Of a stretch of 64,000 bases of DNA, positions 9,626 through 17,752 are shown piece by piece. The position numbers were made by a program, and so were the translations under genes. The DNA lies in the NCBI RefSeq assembly GCF_014194695.1, contig NZ_JACIAH010000023.1, forward strand, positions 1 to 64,000. The letters are read 5' to 3'. This stretch comes from Rhizobium sp. BK399 (lineage in GTDB: Bacteria; Pseudomonadota; Alphaproteobacteria; Rhizobiales; Rhizobiaceae). Below the pieces are notes generated by a model. The model saw only the letters and a program-made list of their open reading frames with translations, was not told the origin of the DNA and made no database searches. Position 1 is the first letter of the stretch, and every line of letters starts with the position of its first letter.

Positions 9626-10506
9626 CGGCCCATCACCGGATCAAGGGCACGGCGAAGGCCATCGCCCAGCTGGTTGAATGCCAGGACTGTAGCAAACAGC
9701 GCGATCAGCGGCGCGACCATGACCCACCAGCCTTGATAGATCATCTGCCTGCCGGCAGCGATCATGCCGCCCCATGTCGGTGTGTCCGAGGAAACGGAAA
9801 GGCCGACGAAGGACAGGATTGCTTCGACGATCACCGCAATGCCCATCTCCAGGCTCACCAGGGCGATGAGGACCGGCGCGACGTTCGGCAGTATTTCCGA
9901 AAAAAGAATGCGTGCGCGGGAAAAGCCTATGGTTTGCGCAGCCGTTACATAATCCATCTGCGCCTGGGACTTCGTTTCGGACCGGACGACACGACAAAAT
10001 CGCGTCCAGTCAATGATGACGATGGCGGCGATCACCGAGTGAACGCCGGCGCCGAGAACAGCAACAAGAAGGATCGACAAGAGGACGGGCGGGAATGCCA
10101 TCCATATGTCGACAAGGCGCGAAATGACCCGGTCCGCCCAGCCGGCGTACCAACCGGCGATGAGGCCCAGCAACGTGCCAATCAGAGCTGCAAGCGTTGC
10201 TGCGACAAACGCGACGAGCAGCGCAATGCGGGTCCCGAAGATCAGGCGCGAGAGCACGTCGCGGCCGAGATCGTCGGTGCCGAGCCAGTAGCCGGGCTCC
10301 GCACCGTCGATCCAGGCAGGAGGCAGGGTGCCAAGCATGAGGTCCTGTTCGAGCGGATCCTTGGGCGCGATCCATGGCGCGCCGACTGCAAGCAGGACGA
10401 GGATGAGGATGAATGCGCCGCCAAGGACGACCTTCGGTTGGGCCATGAGTGCGCGCCGTCGCCGTTTGGCCGCCGTTTGTTTGGGATAAGAAGGAATATC
10501 AACCAT
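9622..10506 (-). CDS. ABC transporter permease (DppC-like)
   Basis: About 294 residues starting MVDIPSYPK. One N-terminal membrane helix (VVLGGAFILILVLLAVGAPWI) precedes a periplasmic loop (GYWLGTDDLGRDVLSRLIFG, the signature of DppC-type permeases) and about five further helices. The cytoplasmic coupling-helix EAA-type segment is DYVTAAQTIGFSRARILFSEILP. The start overlaps the DppB-like gene by 8 bases; an alternative 14 codons upstream would lie wholly inside that gene. It forms the channel with the DppB-like partner. Confidence 0.9.
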   Translation of the reverse strand: MVDIPSYPKQTAAKRRRRALMAQPKVVLGGAFILILVLLAVGAPWIAPKDPLEQDLMLGTLPPAWIDGAEPGYWLGTDDLGRDVLSRLIFGTRIALLVAFVAATLAALIGTLLGLIAGWYAGWADRVISRLVDIWMAFPPVLLSILLVAVLGAGVHSVIAAIVIIDWTRFCRVVRSETKSQAQMDYVTAAQTIGFSRARILFSEILPNVAPVLIALVSLEMGIAVIVEAILSFVGLSVSSDTPTWGGMIAAGRQMIYQGWWVMVAPLIALFATVLAFNQLGDGLRRALDPVMGR

Positions 10507-11506
10507 GACGCAGCCTCGGATTGAATGCGGCAACCAAGAGGTCGACAAGCAGGTTGACCAGAATGAACAGCACCCCGAAGACGAGTACGAGACCCTGGAT
10601 CAAGGGCAGGTCGCGGTTGATGACGGCGTCAATCGCCATGTTGCCGATGCCGGGGTATGAGAAAATCCGCTCGACGATAACTGTGCCGCCGATGAGAAAG
10701 GTGAATTGGACACCCGTGAGCGCGATGGTCGGGCCGATCGCGTTGCGTAGCGCCTCCTGCACCACAAGGCGAAGCTCCGACATGCCTTTCAGCCGGGCGA
10801 GGAGAATGTAATCCTGCATCATCGCTTCGGACAATGCCGCCTTAAGGACACGGGCGATGATTGCAGCAAGCGGGAGGCCAAGCGCCAGTACCGGCATAAC
10901 CATATGTGCGACGACATCGGAAAAAACTGCAAAGCGTAGCCGCGCGAGGCTCTCGATCAGATAAAACGATGTCGCAAACGGCATGTCGGTCGTAGGGTCG
11001 ATCCGACCGGAAAGCGGAAACAGTGGGTAGAAGACCCCGAGCATCAAAACGAGTGCCAGGGCCCAGACAAAATCTGGAACGGCCAGAAAAACCCCATTCA
11101 GGGCGTCGACAACCGGTTCGAGCGGGCCGCGCCGCATGAGCGTGCCGACGACCGCGATCGTTACCCCCGATGCAACCGCAAGGACGAGGGCGGCGACGGC
11201 AAGTTCGAGCGTTGCCGGCAGGCGCTCGCCAAGCAGGTCGAGAACGCTGCGCTTGAGAGATATCGAGGTGCCGAAGTCGCCGCCGAGCATCGCCTTCAGC
11301 CACAAGCCGAACTGGACCGGGAGGCTCGCGTCCAGGCCGTAATGGGCGCGCAGAGCGGCAATGTCGGCAGCACTTGCGCCCGGCGAAATCATCATAGCGA
11401 TCGGATCGCCGGGCACCACGCGCAACAGGACAAAGACGATCAGGGCGACGCCGAACAAGGTGACGGCTGCCATGACGACGCGGTTGAAGATAGAAAGCGC
11501 TATCAT
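10499..11506 (-). CDS. ABC transporter permease (DppB-like)
   Basis: About 335 residues starting MIALSIFNRVVMAAVTLFG. It has a first helix, the conserved VLLRVVPGDPIAMM segment, six predicted membrane helices, and the coupling loop DYILLARLKGMSELRLVVQEALRNA. The frame stays open 63 codons further upstream, but that part covers the intergenic hairpin and is not permease-like. GAG lies just before the chosen ATG. It is the first membrane component after the binding-protein gene in the operon. Confidence 0.9.
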   Translation of the reverse strand: MIALSIFNRVVMAAVTLFGVALIVFVLLRVVPGDPIAMMISPGASAADIAALRAHYGLDASLPVQFGLWLKAMLGGDFGTSISLKRSVLDLLGERLPATLELAVAALVLAVASGVTIAVVGTLMRRGPLEPVVDALNGVFLAVPDFVWALALVLMLGVFYPLFPLSGRIDPTTDMPFATSFYLIESLARLRFAVFSDVVAHMVMPVLALGLPLAAIIARVLKAALSEAMMQDYILLARLKGMSELRLVVQEALRNAIGPTIALTGVQFTFLIGGTVIVERIFSYPGIGNMAIDAVINRDLPLIQGLVLVFGVLFILVNLLVDLLVAAFNPRLRHG

Positions 11507-11612
11507 CAGCTCATTTTTCTCGCAGGACGCCGGATTTAGCCAACATGCGGCCGGTAGCGCCTGCAAAGGATGCCCTTTGGGAATGCGGACGGGCCAACTG
11601 ACCCGCCCGAAG

Positions 11613-11629
11613 CCGGATTTATCATCCGG
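11613..11629 (-). promoter_or_regulatory. Intergenic mRNA hairpin after the binding-protein gene
   Basis: CCGGAT-TTATC-ATCCGG is a perfect 6-bp stem with a 5-base loop, 13 bases past the binding-protein stop and ahead of the permease genes. No U-run follows. It more likely stabilises the binding-protein message, or attenuates readthrough, than acts as a full terminator. Confidence 0.45.
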
Positions 11630-11642
11630 TGGGGAGCATGCT

Positions 11643-13178
11643 TTACGCCTTTGCGACGAGGGTCGGCTGCAGGGCGCCCGATACGTTCGGGACAACCTTG
11701 AGGCTTTCCTTGTAGACGATCGGCTGGGCGTATTGGAGAAGCGGGATTACATAGCCCTGTTCTGCAATATACTTGCTGACGGCCTTCCACCCGGCGATGC
11801 GCTTTGCCTCATCCTTCTCGCCCCAGAGCGGGCCGATCATGTTGTCGAGGTCGTCGGTATTCCAAACCGAATGCGGCGAGGGGCCGAACATCGCAAAGCC
11901 CGTCGACGTGGTTGGGTCACCGATCGCGTTGCCCCAGTTGTAAAAGGCAGCCGGCGCCAGCGCGTCGGCAGCACGCAGTTCGTAGTGCTTGGCGATTTCG
12001 TAGACCTCGATGTCGGCTTCGATGCCAACCTTGCGCCACATCCCCACGATCGCCTGGATCATCTCGTAATCCTTGGGCTTGAAGCCCCGCGTGGTCTGGA
12101 TCTTGAACTTGACGGGCTTTTTCGGCGAGTAACCGGATGCGGCGAGCAGCGCCTTTGCCTTCTCGGCATCGAAGCCGACGACGATCGACGGATCGAAGGC
12201 ATCATATTCGGGCGCCTCCAGCGTGTCGATCGGCACGCCATAGCCGCGCAGCAGGCGGGCAACGATCGCCTTTTTGTCGATTGCGTGGTGGGCGGCCAAA
12301 CGCACGTTCTTGTCCAGCATCACGTCGATGTTGTTGATGAAGATCATGCCGATATCGGAGATCGGGGTCGCGGTGCCCGAAAGCCCCGACTTCTTTTTCA
12401 GGCGATCGAAATCTTCGTAGGGAATTTCGAGCGTGACATCGGAAGAGCCGGATTCGATTTCAGCAACGCGGCTGGTCGTATCGGGTACAAACTTGAAGAC
12501 GACGGTATCGAAGGCGGGCTTGCCGCCGAAGTAGTTTGGGTTTGCCTTGAGGCGGAGAAAGGCGTTGCCCTCGTAAGCGTCGACCATATAGGGGCCGGTG
12601 CCGATCGGCTTCTTCTCGAAGCCTTCTGCACCGACTTTTTCATAATAGGCTTTGGGCAGGACGTAGCCGGTCAGAAACGCCATCCACTTGAAGTAGGTCG
12701 GCTCGAAGCGCAGTACATCGCCGGTGATGCGATGGCCCTCAATCTTATAGTTGCCGGCCGTCGACCAGATGAAGGAAATCGGATTTCCTCCCTTCTGATC
12801 GGCCGCGCGGGTCAGCGACCAGACGACGTCCTCCGGCGTAAACGGCGTGCCGTCATGCCATGTGACGCCTTGGCGGACATCCATCCAGACCTTGGTCTTG
12901 TCTTCATTCCATCCCCAGTCCGTCAGAAGCCCGGGTTGGAACTTCAGGTCCGGTCCCTGGCCGATAAACTGGTCGAAGATCGAGCGATAGATGGCCTGGA
13001 TGGCCGGATTGACCGCCGACGGGCCGGTGGTGGGGTCGAAGGATGGCAGATTGACGTTGAAGGCTATCGTCAGCGTGCCGTTTTCGGCAGCCAAAACGAT
13101 ATTTCGACCGGCGAGAATCCCGGTAATGAAGGTTGCTGCGCCCAGGCTCAAGGCCTCGCGCCGAGTAAGCGTCGTCAT
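11643..13178 (-). CDS. Extracellular solute-binding protein, family 5 (Dpp/Opp type) with Tat-like signal
   Basis: About 511 residues. The N-terminus MTTLTRREALSLGAATFITG carries a twin arginine followed by a hydrophobic stretch, indicating export as a folded periplasmic protein. The family-5 body includes GVTWHDGTPFTPEDVVWSL, IGTGPYMV and the C-terminal lobe KVGIEADIEVYEIAKHYELR. The ATG start has GGAG five bases upstream; a GTG two codons earlier is less likely. It delivers ligand to the four downstream transporter genes. Despite the family name, such importers also carry non-peptide aromatic or opine-like ligands. Its divergence from the indolepyruvate oxidoreductase operon makes an indolic or aromatic amine ligand plausible but unproven. 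Confidence 0.9.
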   Translation of the reverse strand: MTTLTRREALSLGAATFITGILAGRNIVLAAENGTLTIAFNVNLPSFDPTTGPSAVNPAIQAIYRSIFDQFIGQGPDLKFQPGLLTDWGWNEDKTKVWMDVRQGVTWHDGTPFTPEDVVWSLTRAADQKGGNPISFIWSTAGNYKIEGHRITGDVLRFEPTYFKWMAFLTGYVLPKAYYEKVGAEGFEKKPIGTGPYMVDAYEGNAFLRLKANPNYFGGKPAFDTVVFKFVPDTTSRVAEIESGSSDVTLEIPYEDFDRLKKKSGLSGTATPISDIGMIFINNIDVMLDKNVRLAAHHAIDKKAIVARLLRGYGVPIDTLEAPEYDAFDPSIVVGFDAEKAKALLAASGYSPKKPVKFKIQTTRGFKPKDYEMIQAIVGMWRKVGIEADIEVYEIAKHYELRAADALAPAAFYNWGNAIGDPTTSTGFAMFGPSPHSVWNTDDLDNMIGPLWGEKDEAKRIAGWKAVSKYIAEQGYVIPLLQYAQPIVYKESLKVVPNVSGALQPTLVAKA

Positions 13179-13331
13179 AGTCACTCCGTTCCCCTTGTGA
13201 AGCGGAAGGAGGGTTTTCTTACCTGCCGGCCGCTGGCGATTTATTATCGGAATGCTTCAACCTTAAAATAAGTCACAGAAACCGGCAAGCGCTTTGTTGA
13301 AGCTTGAAAAATCCACTTCCCGTGATCAATA

Positions 13332-13347
13332 ATATGCTGGAGCATAT
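13332..13347. promoter_or_regulatory. Perfect palindrome in the divergent promoter region (binding protein / indolepyruvate oxidoreductase)
   Basis: ATATGCT-GG-AGCATAT has perfect 7-base arms around a 2-base centre. It sits near the middle of the 320-base divergent region that otherwise holds no gene, with AT-rich sequence on the right-hand side. A MarR-family dimer operator controlling both directions is the simplest reading. Confidence 0.5.
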
Positions 13348-13498
13348 AATTTTCGGCAGATGGCCATTGGTCATGCCGACGCCGGCGTGTAACGCCTTCA
13401 ATCAAAGAAGGCATTTGCCGATTGACAGGGTCGCGCGCGCCGAAATATGCTTTTGCAAATGAATAGAAAGGCAGTCCGAATGGACGAAGGGGAATGCC

Positions 13499-15664
13499 AT
13501 GGCCGAACGCTCGTTTGCGCGTGAAGTCGAGGATCTGAAGCTGGGGGAAGGTGAAATCTTCCGCGGCGAAGGCATCCTTGCAATCACCAAAGCTCTCCTG
13601 CAATCCGGTGTGTCCTATGTCGGCGGATATCAGGGTTCGCCCATCTCGCATCTGATGGACGTGCTTGCCGATGCCAAGGACGTGATGGAGGATCTGGGCG
13701 TCCATTTCGAGACCTCGGCGTCGGAAGCCGCGGCCGCAGCCATGCTTTCGGCTTCCGTCATGTATCCGCTGCGCGGCGCCGTCACATGGAAGTCGACAGC
13801 CGGCACAAACGTCGCCTCGGACGCGCTGTCCAATCTTGCGTCCGGCGGCGTGACGGGTGGCGCGCTGATCATCATCGGCGAGGATTACGGCGAGGGCTCC
13901 TCGATCATGCAGGAGCGCAGCCACGCCTATGCGATGAAGTCGCAGATGTGGCTCCTCAATCCGCGTCCCAACCTGCCCTCCATCGTGCAGTCGGTGGAGA
14001 AAGGGTTCGAGCTGTCGGAAGCCTCCAACACGCCCGTTATGTTGCAGGTCGGCATCCGCAGCTGCCATGTTCACGGCCAGTTCGAGGCAAAGGACAACAA
14101 GCGGCCTGAGTTCACGCTGAAACAGGCCTTGGAAAATCCGGTGCGCGACGTCAATCGCATTGTCCTGCCGCCGGCGTCCTTCCTGCATGAGAAGGAAAAG
14201 CTCGGCAAGCGCTGGCCGGCTGCAGTCGAATATATCAAGAAGAACGAACTCAACGAATACTTCGGCCCTTCCGAAGGCGACATCGGCATCATTCTTCTTG
14301 GCGGGATGTACAACGGCGTCATGCGCGCGCTGCAGCAGCTCGGGCTTGCCGATGTCTATGGCAACTGCTCCGTGCCGCTCTATGTCCTGAACGTTGCCTA
14401 TCCCCTGGTCGATGATCAGATTGCCGACTTCTGTGCTGGCAAGAGGGCGGTCCTTATGGTCGAGGAGGGCGCGCCGGAATATATCGAACAGTCGCTGAAC
14501 ACCGTTCTGCGCCGTCGCGACATCCAGACGAAGGTATCCGGCAAGGACGTCCTGCCGCTTGGCGGCGAGTACACCACGCCTGTGCTGATGAAAGGCATCA
14601 GGGATTTCCTCGAGACGCATCAGCGTGTGCTGCTCGGCAATCAGCCACCGCTGCCTGACCCGACGCCGGTCCTCAACGATCCGAAGGTCAAGGCGCTTGC
14701 AGAAGTGGTGCCCCCACGTCCGCCTGGCTTCTGCATCGGCTGTCCCGAACGGCCAATCTTTGCGGCCATGAAACTTGTGGAACAGGAACTCGGCGAGCAC
14801 CATGTCTCGGCCGATATCGGCTGTCATCTCTTCTCGATCCTGCCGCCCTTCAATATCGGCGGCACGACGATGGGCTACGGCCTTGGCCCAGCCTCGGCCT
14901 CCGCTTTCAATGTCGATGCGGAGAAGCGGTCGATCTCGGTCATGGGGGATGGCGGCTTCTGGCACAACGGTCTTGCGACCTCGGTCGGCAATGCCGTGTT
15001 CAACAAGCAGGACGGCGTCATCCTTGTTGTCGACAATTACTATTCGGCCGCAACCGGCGGCCAGGACGTGATGTCCTCGCGCGCCATCAATCCGCGCCGC
15101 AAGACGAACAGCTCCATCGTCAACGCCGTGAAGGGGATCGGCGCCACATGGGTTCGGCAGATCGACCGGACCTATGACGTTGCCAAAATGCGCGATACGC
15201 TACGCGAGGCCCTGACGACGAAAGAGCCGGGCCCAAAGATCATCGTCGCCTCGTCGGAATGCATGCTGAACAAGCAGCGCCGCGTGAAGCCGCAATTTGC
15301 CAAGGCCGTCAAGGACGGCCAGCGCATGGTCAAGGAGCGCTTCGGGGTTGACGAAGACGTCTGCACCGGCGACCACGCCTGCATTCGCCTTTCCGGCTGT
15401 CCGTCCCTGTCGGTCAAGCACACCGACGACCCGCTGAAGGATGACCCGGTCGCAGCAATCGACAACAACTGCGTTGGTTGCGGCAACTGCGGCGAGGTGT
15501 CGGAAGCGGCCGTCCTCTGTCCGTCTTTCTATCGCGCTGACATCATCCACAATCCGACCGGTTGGGATCGGTTTACCGCCCGCCTGCGTAGCGCCGTCAT
15601 CGGCTGGCTGCAGAGGCGTCGCGCCTCCAGCCGCATTGTCTTCGTGGAGCAAGGCCTGCTATGA
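13499..15664 (+). CDS. iorA: Indolepyruvate:ferredoxin oxidoreductase alpha subunit-type protein
   Basis: 721 residues. The N-terminal pyrimidine-binding half begins GEGEIFRGEGILAITKALLQ...GGYQGSPISHLMDVL. A CIGCPERP motif lies near 412-418. The TPP-binding domain carries GDGGFWHNG at about 483-491, with DNYYSAATGG further on. The C-terminus carries ferredoxin-like cysteine clusters (C622..., CVGCGNC at 658-664). These enzymes decarboxylate aryl-pyruvates to aryl-acetyl-CoA with ferredoxin as acceptor. AAGGGGAA precedes the ATG. The stop overlaps the next gene by 4 bases. In an indole/anthranilate context a role on indole-3-pyruvate is attractive, but other aryl-2-oxoacids are equally possible from sequence. 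Confidence 0.88.
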   Translation: MAERSFAREVEDLKLGEGEIFRGEGILAITKALLQSGVSYVGGYQGSPISHLMDVLADAKDVMEDLGVHFETSASEAAAAAMLSASVMYPLRGAVTWKSTAGTNVASDALSNLASGGVTGGALIIIGEDYGEGSSIMQERSHAYAMKSQMWLLNPRPNLPSIVQSVEKGFELSEASNTPVMLQVGIRSCHVHGQFEAKDNKRPEFTLKQALENPVRDVNRIVLPPASFLHEKEKLGKRWPAAVEYIKKNELNEYFGPSEGDIGIILLGGMYNGVMRALQQLGLADVYGNCSVPLYVLNVAYPLVDDQIADFCAGKRAVLMVEEGAPEYIEQSLNTVLRRRDIQTKVSGKDVLPLGGEYTTPVLMKGIRDFLETHQRVLLGNQPPLPDPTPVLNDPKVKALAEVVPPRPPGFCIGCPERPIFAAMKLVEQELGEHHVSADIGCHLFSILPPFNIGGTTMGYGLGPASASAFNVDAEKRSISVMGDGGFWHNGLATSVGNAVFNKQDGVILVVDNYYSAATGGQDVMSSRAINPRRKTNSSIVNAVKGIGATWVRQIDRTYDVAKMRDTLREALTTKEPGPKIIVASSECMLNKQRRVKPQFAKAVKDGQRMVKERFGVDEDVCTGDHACIRLSGCPSLSVKHTDDPLKDDPVAAIDNNCVGCGNCGEVSEAAVLCPSFYRADIIHNPTGWDRFTARLRSAVIGWLQRRRASSRIVFVEQGLL

Positions 15665-17208
15665 ACGAGCAACGTCCCATGAGCACTCGCCTTTCGACCG
15701 ACAAGCCAATCTCGCTGGCAATCCTTGCCATGGGCGGCCAGGGCGGCGGCGTTTTGGCCGACTGGGTGGTCGGAGTTGCCGAGAGCCAGGGCTGGATGGC
15801 TCAAACAACTTCCGTTCCAGGCGTCGCACAGCGAACCGGGGCGACGATCTATTATCTGGAACTCTTGCCGGCGCGCGATGGCCATGAGCCGATCTTCGCG
15901 TTGATGCCGACGCCCGGCGATGTCGACGTCGTGCTTGCCGCCGAGCTAATGGAAGCCGGGCGCTCGGTGCTGCGCGGCCTGGTGACACCAGACAAAACAA
16001 CCCTGATCGCATCGACGCACCGTGCCTTCGCCGTCGGTGAAAAGGAAAAGCCCGGCGATGGCATCGGCAATCCCGTTGTTGTCGTAGAGGCGACGGATTT
16101 TGCAGCAAAGAAAACCATCGCCTTCGACATGGAAGCGCTGGCTGTCAAGAACGGCAGCGTGATCTCGGCCGCAATGTTCGGTGCCCTGGCGGCGGCCGGT
16201 GTGCTGCCCTTTCCCAAGGATGCTTTCGAAGCCATGATCAGGGCGGGGGGCAAGGGCATCGAGCCCAGCCTGCGCGCCTTCAACGCCGCTTATCAACGCA
16301 CCGTGGAAAAACCGCGCGATCCGGTCTCCGACCGGCCGCACAAGCGGCTTGATCCCTTGCCGTCAAGCACTGGCCATGCGACGCTCGATGCTCTGCTCGA
16401 CAGGATACGCGGCGAGTTTCCCGAGCCGGCACGCGCATTGCTTTTCGCCGGTGTCAAGAAGCTGACCGACTTTCAGGATCCGGCCTATGCCGACGAGTAT
16501 CTGAACCGTGTCGGCGCGCTTCTGATGAACGACCGGGCGGCGGGCGGTCCGGACAAGGACTACGCCTTCACCTGCCAGGCGGCAAAATATGTGGCCGTGG
16601 CGATGGCCTATGACGATGTCATACGCGTGGCCGACCTCAAGGTCCGCGCTTCGCGCTTCGACCGCGTCCGCAAGGAAGTCGGCGCCAGAGACGACCAGAT
16701 CGTCTACATGACAGAATACATGCATCCGCGCATGGACGAGGTTTGCGGCACCTTGCCGAAACGGATCGGCCTCTGGATCGAAAGTCGGCCGGCCGTCTTC
16801 AATCGCCTCGATCGCTTCGTCAACAAGGGTCGGCGCGTCAAGACGGGCACGCTGTTCTGGTTCTTTTGTCTCTATGCGGTGTCAGCCCTGCGCGGCACAC
16901 GCCGCGGCACGCTGCGCAACATGCGAGAGATTGAACATAGAGAAAACTGGCTCACGCAGGCGCAACGGCTGCTTCCAGACGATTATGACCTTGCCGTCGA
17001 GGTCCTCAACAACCGGCGTTTGGTGAAAGGTTACTCTGACACCCATACCCGGGGTCTGTCCAAGTTCGACCGGGTGATGTCGGCACTGCCGCTGTTGAAG
17101 GGGCGCGAGGATGCAGCGGCATGGATGCGACGGCTGCGGCAGGCGGCATTGCTCGACGAGAACGGGATCGCACTGGATGGAGCGTTAAAGACGGTTGCGA
17201 CGCTCTGA
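15661..17208 (+). CDS. Indolepyruvate oxidoreductase beta-type subunit with long C-terminal extension
   Basis: 515 residues. About 1-190 is the gamma/beta subunit fold of 2-oxoacid:ferredoxin oxidoreductases (ISLAILAMGGQGGGVLADWV near the start, VPGVAQRTGATIYY). The remaining ~300 residues are a helical extension (LLFAGVKKLTDFQDPAYADEYLNRV, AAKYVAVAMAYDDVIRVADLKVRASRF) found in the longer proteobacterial members. It overlaps the alpha gene as ATGA, so the two are co-translated. It should bind the CoA side of the reaction. The extension has no function I can assign. Confidence 0.85.
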   Translation: MNEQRPMSTRLSTDKPISLAILAMGGQGGGVLADWVVGVAESQGWMAQTTSVPGVAQRTGATIYYLELLPARDGHEPIFALMPTPGDVDVVLAAELMEAGRSVLRGLVTPDKTTLIASTHRAFAVGEKEKPGDGIGNPVVVVEATDFAAKKTIAFDMEALAVKNGSVISAAMFGALAAAGVLPFPKDAFEAMIRAGGKGIEPSLRAFNAAYQRTVEKPRDPVSDRPHKRLDPLPSSTGHATLDALLDRIRGEFPEPARALLFAGVKKLTDFQDPAYADEYLNRVGALLMNDRAAGGPDKDYAFTCQAAKYVAVAMAYDDVIRVADLKVRASRFDRVRKEVGARDDQIVYMTEYMHPRMDEVCGTLPKRIGLWIESRPAVFNRLDRFVNKGRRVKTGTLFWFFCLYAVSALRGTRRGTLRNMREIEHRENWLTQAQRLLPDDYDLAVEVLNNRRLVKGYSDTHTRGLSKFDRVMSALPLLKGREDAAAWMRRLRQAALLDENGIALDGALKTVATL

Positions 17209-17220
17209 CGCGTGGCGATC

Positions 17221-17727
17221 TCAAATCTCATGCTTGCGGATATTGTGCAGCACCTTGTGCAGCGTCGACAGGAAGGCGCGGTACTCGACTTCGTCCACGC
17301 CGTCGAACATCTGCAGGAAGAGGTCATACATGCTCGGCCAGAGCTTTTCGAACGCTGCCCGCCCTTCTTCCGTGATCGAAACGTCTCGGACGCGCATGTC
17401 CTCAGCCCGAGGCTGGCGCCTGATGTAGCCTTGTTCCTCGAGTGAATCGAGTGTTCGGCTCATGGTCGATTGTTCGGTCACCGCGAAGACGGACAGTTCG
17501 TTGATCGTAACCGACGACGCAATGCTCAAGACCGCGAGCGTGCGCATTTTGGCGGTTGTCACGTCCTGTTCCTTGAGCTCTTCTGCCAGATTGGCGTTCC
17601 AGCGCGCCATCAGTCGGTTCATCAGGTAGGGGGCGAAATGGTTGAGGCCGATCTCGCCCATCGTCGGACGCGTCTCGTAACCGTCTTCCTTGCGTCGCAG
17701 AACCGTACCCGAAAACCGTTCTTCCAT
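17221..17727 (-). CDS. MarR family transcriptional regulator
   Basis: 168 residues with the MarR fold: a dimerisation helix (NHFAPYLMNRLMARWNANLAEEL), winged helix with SVTINELSVFAVTEQSTMSRTLDSLEEQGYI, and wing RQPRAEDMRVRDVSITEEGRAAF. It is convergent with the oxidoreductase operon (12 bases between stops) and lies downstream of the FAD-oxidoreductase and isatin-hydrolase-like genes in the same direction. This points to auto-control within that leftward operon. It differs clearly from the MarR protein at 22.2 kb, so two ligands or two target sets are likely. Confidence 0.87.
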   Translation of the reverse strand: MEERFSGTVLRRKEDGYETRPTMGEIGLNHFAPYLMNRLMARWNANLAEELKEQDVTTAKMRTLAVLSIASSVTINELSVFAVTEQSTMSRTLDSLEEQGYIRRQPRAEDMRVRDVSITEEGRAAFEKLWPSMYDLFLQMFDGVDEVEYRAFLSTLHKVLHNIRKHEI

Positions 17728-17752
17728 GGATGAGCGTTTCCTTGTCCTTGCG

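Noticed and set aside
11361..13271. A 636-codon forward frame
   Set aside because: It is antisense to the binding-protein and permease genes, which have clear family motifs, and shows no conserved domain of its own.
13244..14965. A 573-codon reverse frame
   Set aside because: It lies opposite the indolepyruvate oxidoreductase alpha gene, is rich in Arg/His/Asp and is a high-GC shadow frame.
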